Notes under the pieces: model-generated | Database searches by the model: none | The model's input: only the letters and a program-made list of their open reading frames with translations | What the model was told of the DNA's origin: nothing | Part shown: positions 62,958 to 64,000 of the stretch, one piece after another | Position numbering within the stretch: position 1 is the first letter of the stretch | Layout of the letters: every line of letters starts with the position of its first letter | From: Halonotius roseus | GTDB lineage: Archaea > Halobacteriota > Halobacteria > Halobacteriales > Haloferacaceae | Direction of reading: 5' to 3' | DNA length: 64,000 nt | Assembly (NCBI RefSeq): GCF_006861655.1 | Contig: NZ_SESI01000001.1 | Location: forward strand, 198,328 to 262,327 | Position numbers and translations under genes: made by a program

Positions 62958-63754
62958 GGCTTGGCCCCGATGCCTGGCGTTTCCTCCGGAGCAGTGTCGA
63001 TCACCGCCTCCGGATCGGGTTCCTCGCGGAGCTCCTCGGTTTCAATGTGGCCGTAGATCTCTTCGAGAACATCGGTCGTCAGCTCCTCGCGGGAGCCGGT
63101 AAACACCACTCGCCCCTGCTTGAGGCCGATGAACTGCTCGCCGAACTCGCGGGCGATGTTGACCTGATGGAGGCTTGCAAGCGTCGTGAGATCTCGCGTC
63201 TTAGCCGTCTCGCGGAGGTACGCCATCACCGTCTCCGCACTCGATGGATCGAGGCTAGCTACCGGTTCGTCGGCGAGCAGGAGCTCGGGTTGCTGAACCA
63301 GCGCGCGAGCGATACCGACCCGCTGCTGTTGGCCACCGCTCATACTGCGTACCGTCTGGCCGGCCTCATCAAGCAGGCCGACCGTCTCCAGAGCCTCCAG
63401 TGCGAGTTCCTTCTCCTCAGCAGGCTGGCGGCTGAGCAGGCTCCGGAAAAACCCGGTTCTGTTGAGCGTCCCGGTGAGGGCGTTGCTGTAGGCACTCAGC
63501 TCCTCGACGAGGTTGTGCTGCTGAAACACCATCCCGACATCCGACCGCGAGTTGGTGATCTCCTCGTCGTCGATGTAGACACCCCCAGACGTTGGCTCGG
63601 TCAGCCCGTTGAGGATGCGCAACAGCGTCGATTTGCCGGCCCCGGATTCGCCGAGGACGACGGCGAAGGTTCCGTCCGGGATCTCGAAGGAGACCTCCGA
63701 GAGGGCTGTCGTCTCGCTGTATCGCTTCGTCAGGTTCTCGACACGGAGTACCAT
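62954..63754 (-). CDS. phnC: phosphonate/phosphate ABC transporter ATP-binding protein PhnC
   Basis: A 266-residue ABC ATPase. Walker A GESGAGKST (35-43 region), Q-loop VFQQHNLVEE, signature MSGGQQQRVGIARAL, Walker B LLLADEPVASLDP and switch His in LASLHQVN. The C-terminal 35 residues are an acidic extension. It starts six bases after the substrate-binding protein stop and overlaps phnE, so phnD-phnC-phnE is one operon. Confidence 0.9.
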   Translation of the reverse strand: MVLRVENLTKRYSETTALSEVSFEIPDGTFAVVLGESGAGKSTLLRILNGLTEPTSGGVYIDDEEITNSRSDVGMVFQQHNLVEELSAYSNALTGTLNRTGFFRSLLSRQPAEEKELALEALETVGLLDEAGQTVRSMSGGQQQRVGIARALVQQPELLLADEPVASLDPSSAETVMAYLRETAKTRDLTTLASLHQVNIAREFGEQFIGLKQGRVVFTGSREELTTDVLEEIYGHIETEELREEPDPEAVIDTAPEETPGIGAKP

Positions 63755-63760
63755 CGGTCG

Positions 63761-64000
63761 TTAGAGCTGGCCCAGATCGACGTTGAGCGTGTCGATCACG
63801 TCGATAACCGGCTGATAGTCGTCGATGCTGGCCTCCGTTACCGCGGTCAGTGGATTCTCAACCTCGCCATCGGGCTCGCGGAGCGTGCCGTCATCGATAC
63901 CGACGATCGCATCTTCGATATCTGACCGCAGCGGATGCTCCCAGTTGCTGCGCGCGATGATCGGGGAGAAGGGCAGTGATGTTGATGCCTCGACCAGCTG
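63761..64000 (-). CDS. phnD: phosphonate/phosphate-binding protein PhnD, C-terminal part
   Basis: The last 79 residues of a periplasmic-binding-type protein; the rest lies beyond the window. Visible segments LPFSPIIARSNW and a DLGQL end match PhnD-like C-termini. It is the first gene of the phnDCE operon, six bases upstream of phnC. The ligand cannot be set from this part alone. Confidence 0.72.
   Translation of the reverse strand, partial: QLVEASTSLPFSPIIARSNWEHPLRSDIEDAIVGIDDGTLREPDGEVENPLTAVTEASIDDYQPVIDVIDTLNVDLGQL

Overview
The window is chromosomal DNA of a haloarchaeon (class Halobacteria). The evidence is high GC, very acidic predicted proteins, TATA boxes about 25 bases ahead of mostly leaderless starts, and archaeal marker genes: glycerol-1-phosphate dehydrogenase, TiaS, Cdc48/VAT, an archaellin, intron-containing tRNA-Trp and aCPSF2. 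The genus cannot be fixed from the sequence alone. About 70 protein genes and three tRNA genes (Trp, Pro, Thr) are supported. No rRNA, CRISPR array or complete insertion sequence was seen.

Layout. 1-2 kb: a 5'-truncated phosphomevalonate decarboxylase and a cobalt-uptake set (cbtB, cbtA, 2Fe-2S ferredoxin-like), with an exact 127-base repeat at 1-127 and 1824-1950. 2-13 kb: NDH-2, an XPB-like helicase, an M29 aminopeptidase, an Lrp/AsnC regulator, a soluble chemotaxis transducer, moaA, a PTPS-like enzyme, cspA, a HAD hydrolase and a membrane-anchored AAA ATPase. 13.3-14.1 kb: a gene-free, strongly self-complementary region. 14-21.4 kb: a lone archaellin, tRNA-Trp, small zinc proteins, a lipoprotein, a permease-Usp pair, a RelE-type toxin-antitoxin pair, egsA and a TumE/TumA pair. 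21.4-37 kb: membrane proteins, a NAD-kinase-like protein, cdc48, pyrC, aCPSF2, tRNA-Pro, lpdA, a PIN toxin pair, thrS, a quinone-reductase-like enzyme and a two-subunit ketothiolase. 37-52.5 kb: a small ORF behind an iron-repressor-like palindrome, dpsA, a purine regulator and permease, another PIN pair, tiaS, an atypical receiver protein, RNase R-like, a TIM-barrel/Tm-1 pair and serS.

52.5-58.3 kb: a surface module in which two paralogous secreted proteins flank a SipW-like signal peptidase, followed by two haloarchaeal proteins of unknown role. 59.3-61.9 kb: an AT-rich island beside tRNA-Thr, flanked by a near-duplicate of the tRNA 3' end. It carries a YwgA/Panacea-like protein and a DUF6338-like membrane protein whose 3' ends overlap. 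The window ends in a phnDCE transporter operon cut by the right edge.

The most promising places for new biology are the SipW/TasA-like module, the tRNA-Thr island, the candidate iron- and purine-responsive operators, and the large intergenic hairpin element. The left end may carry an assembly artefact.
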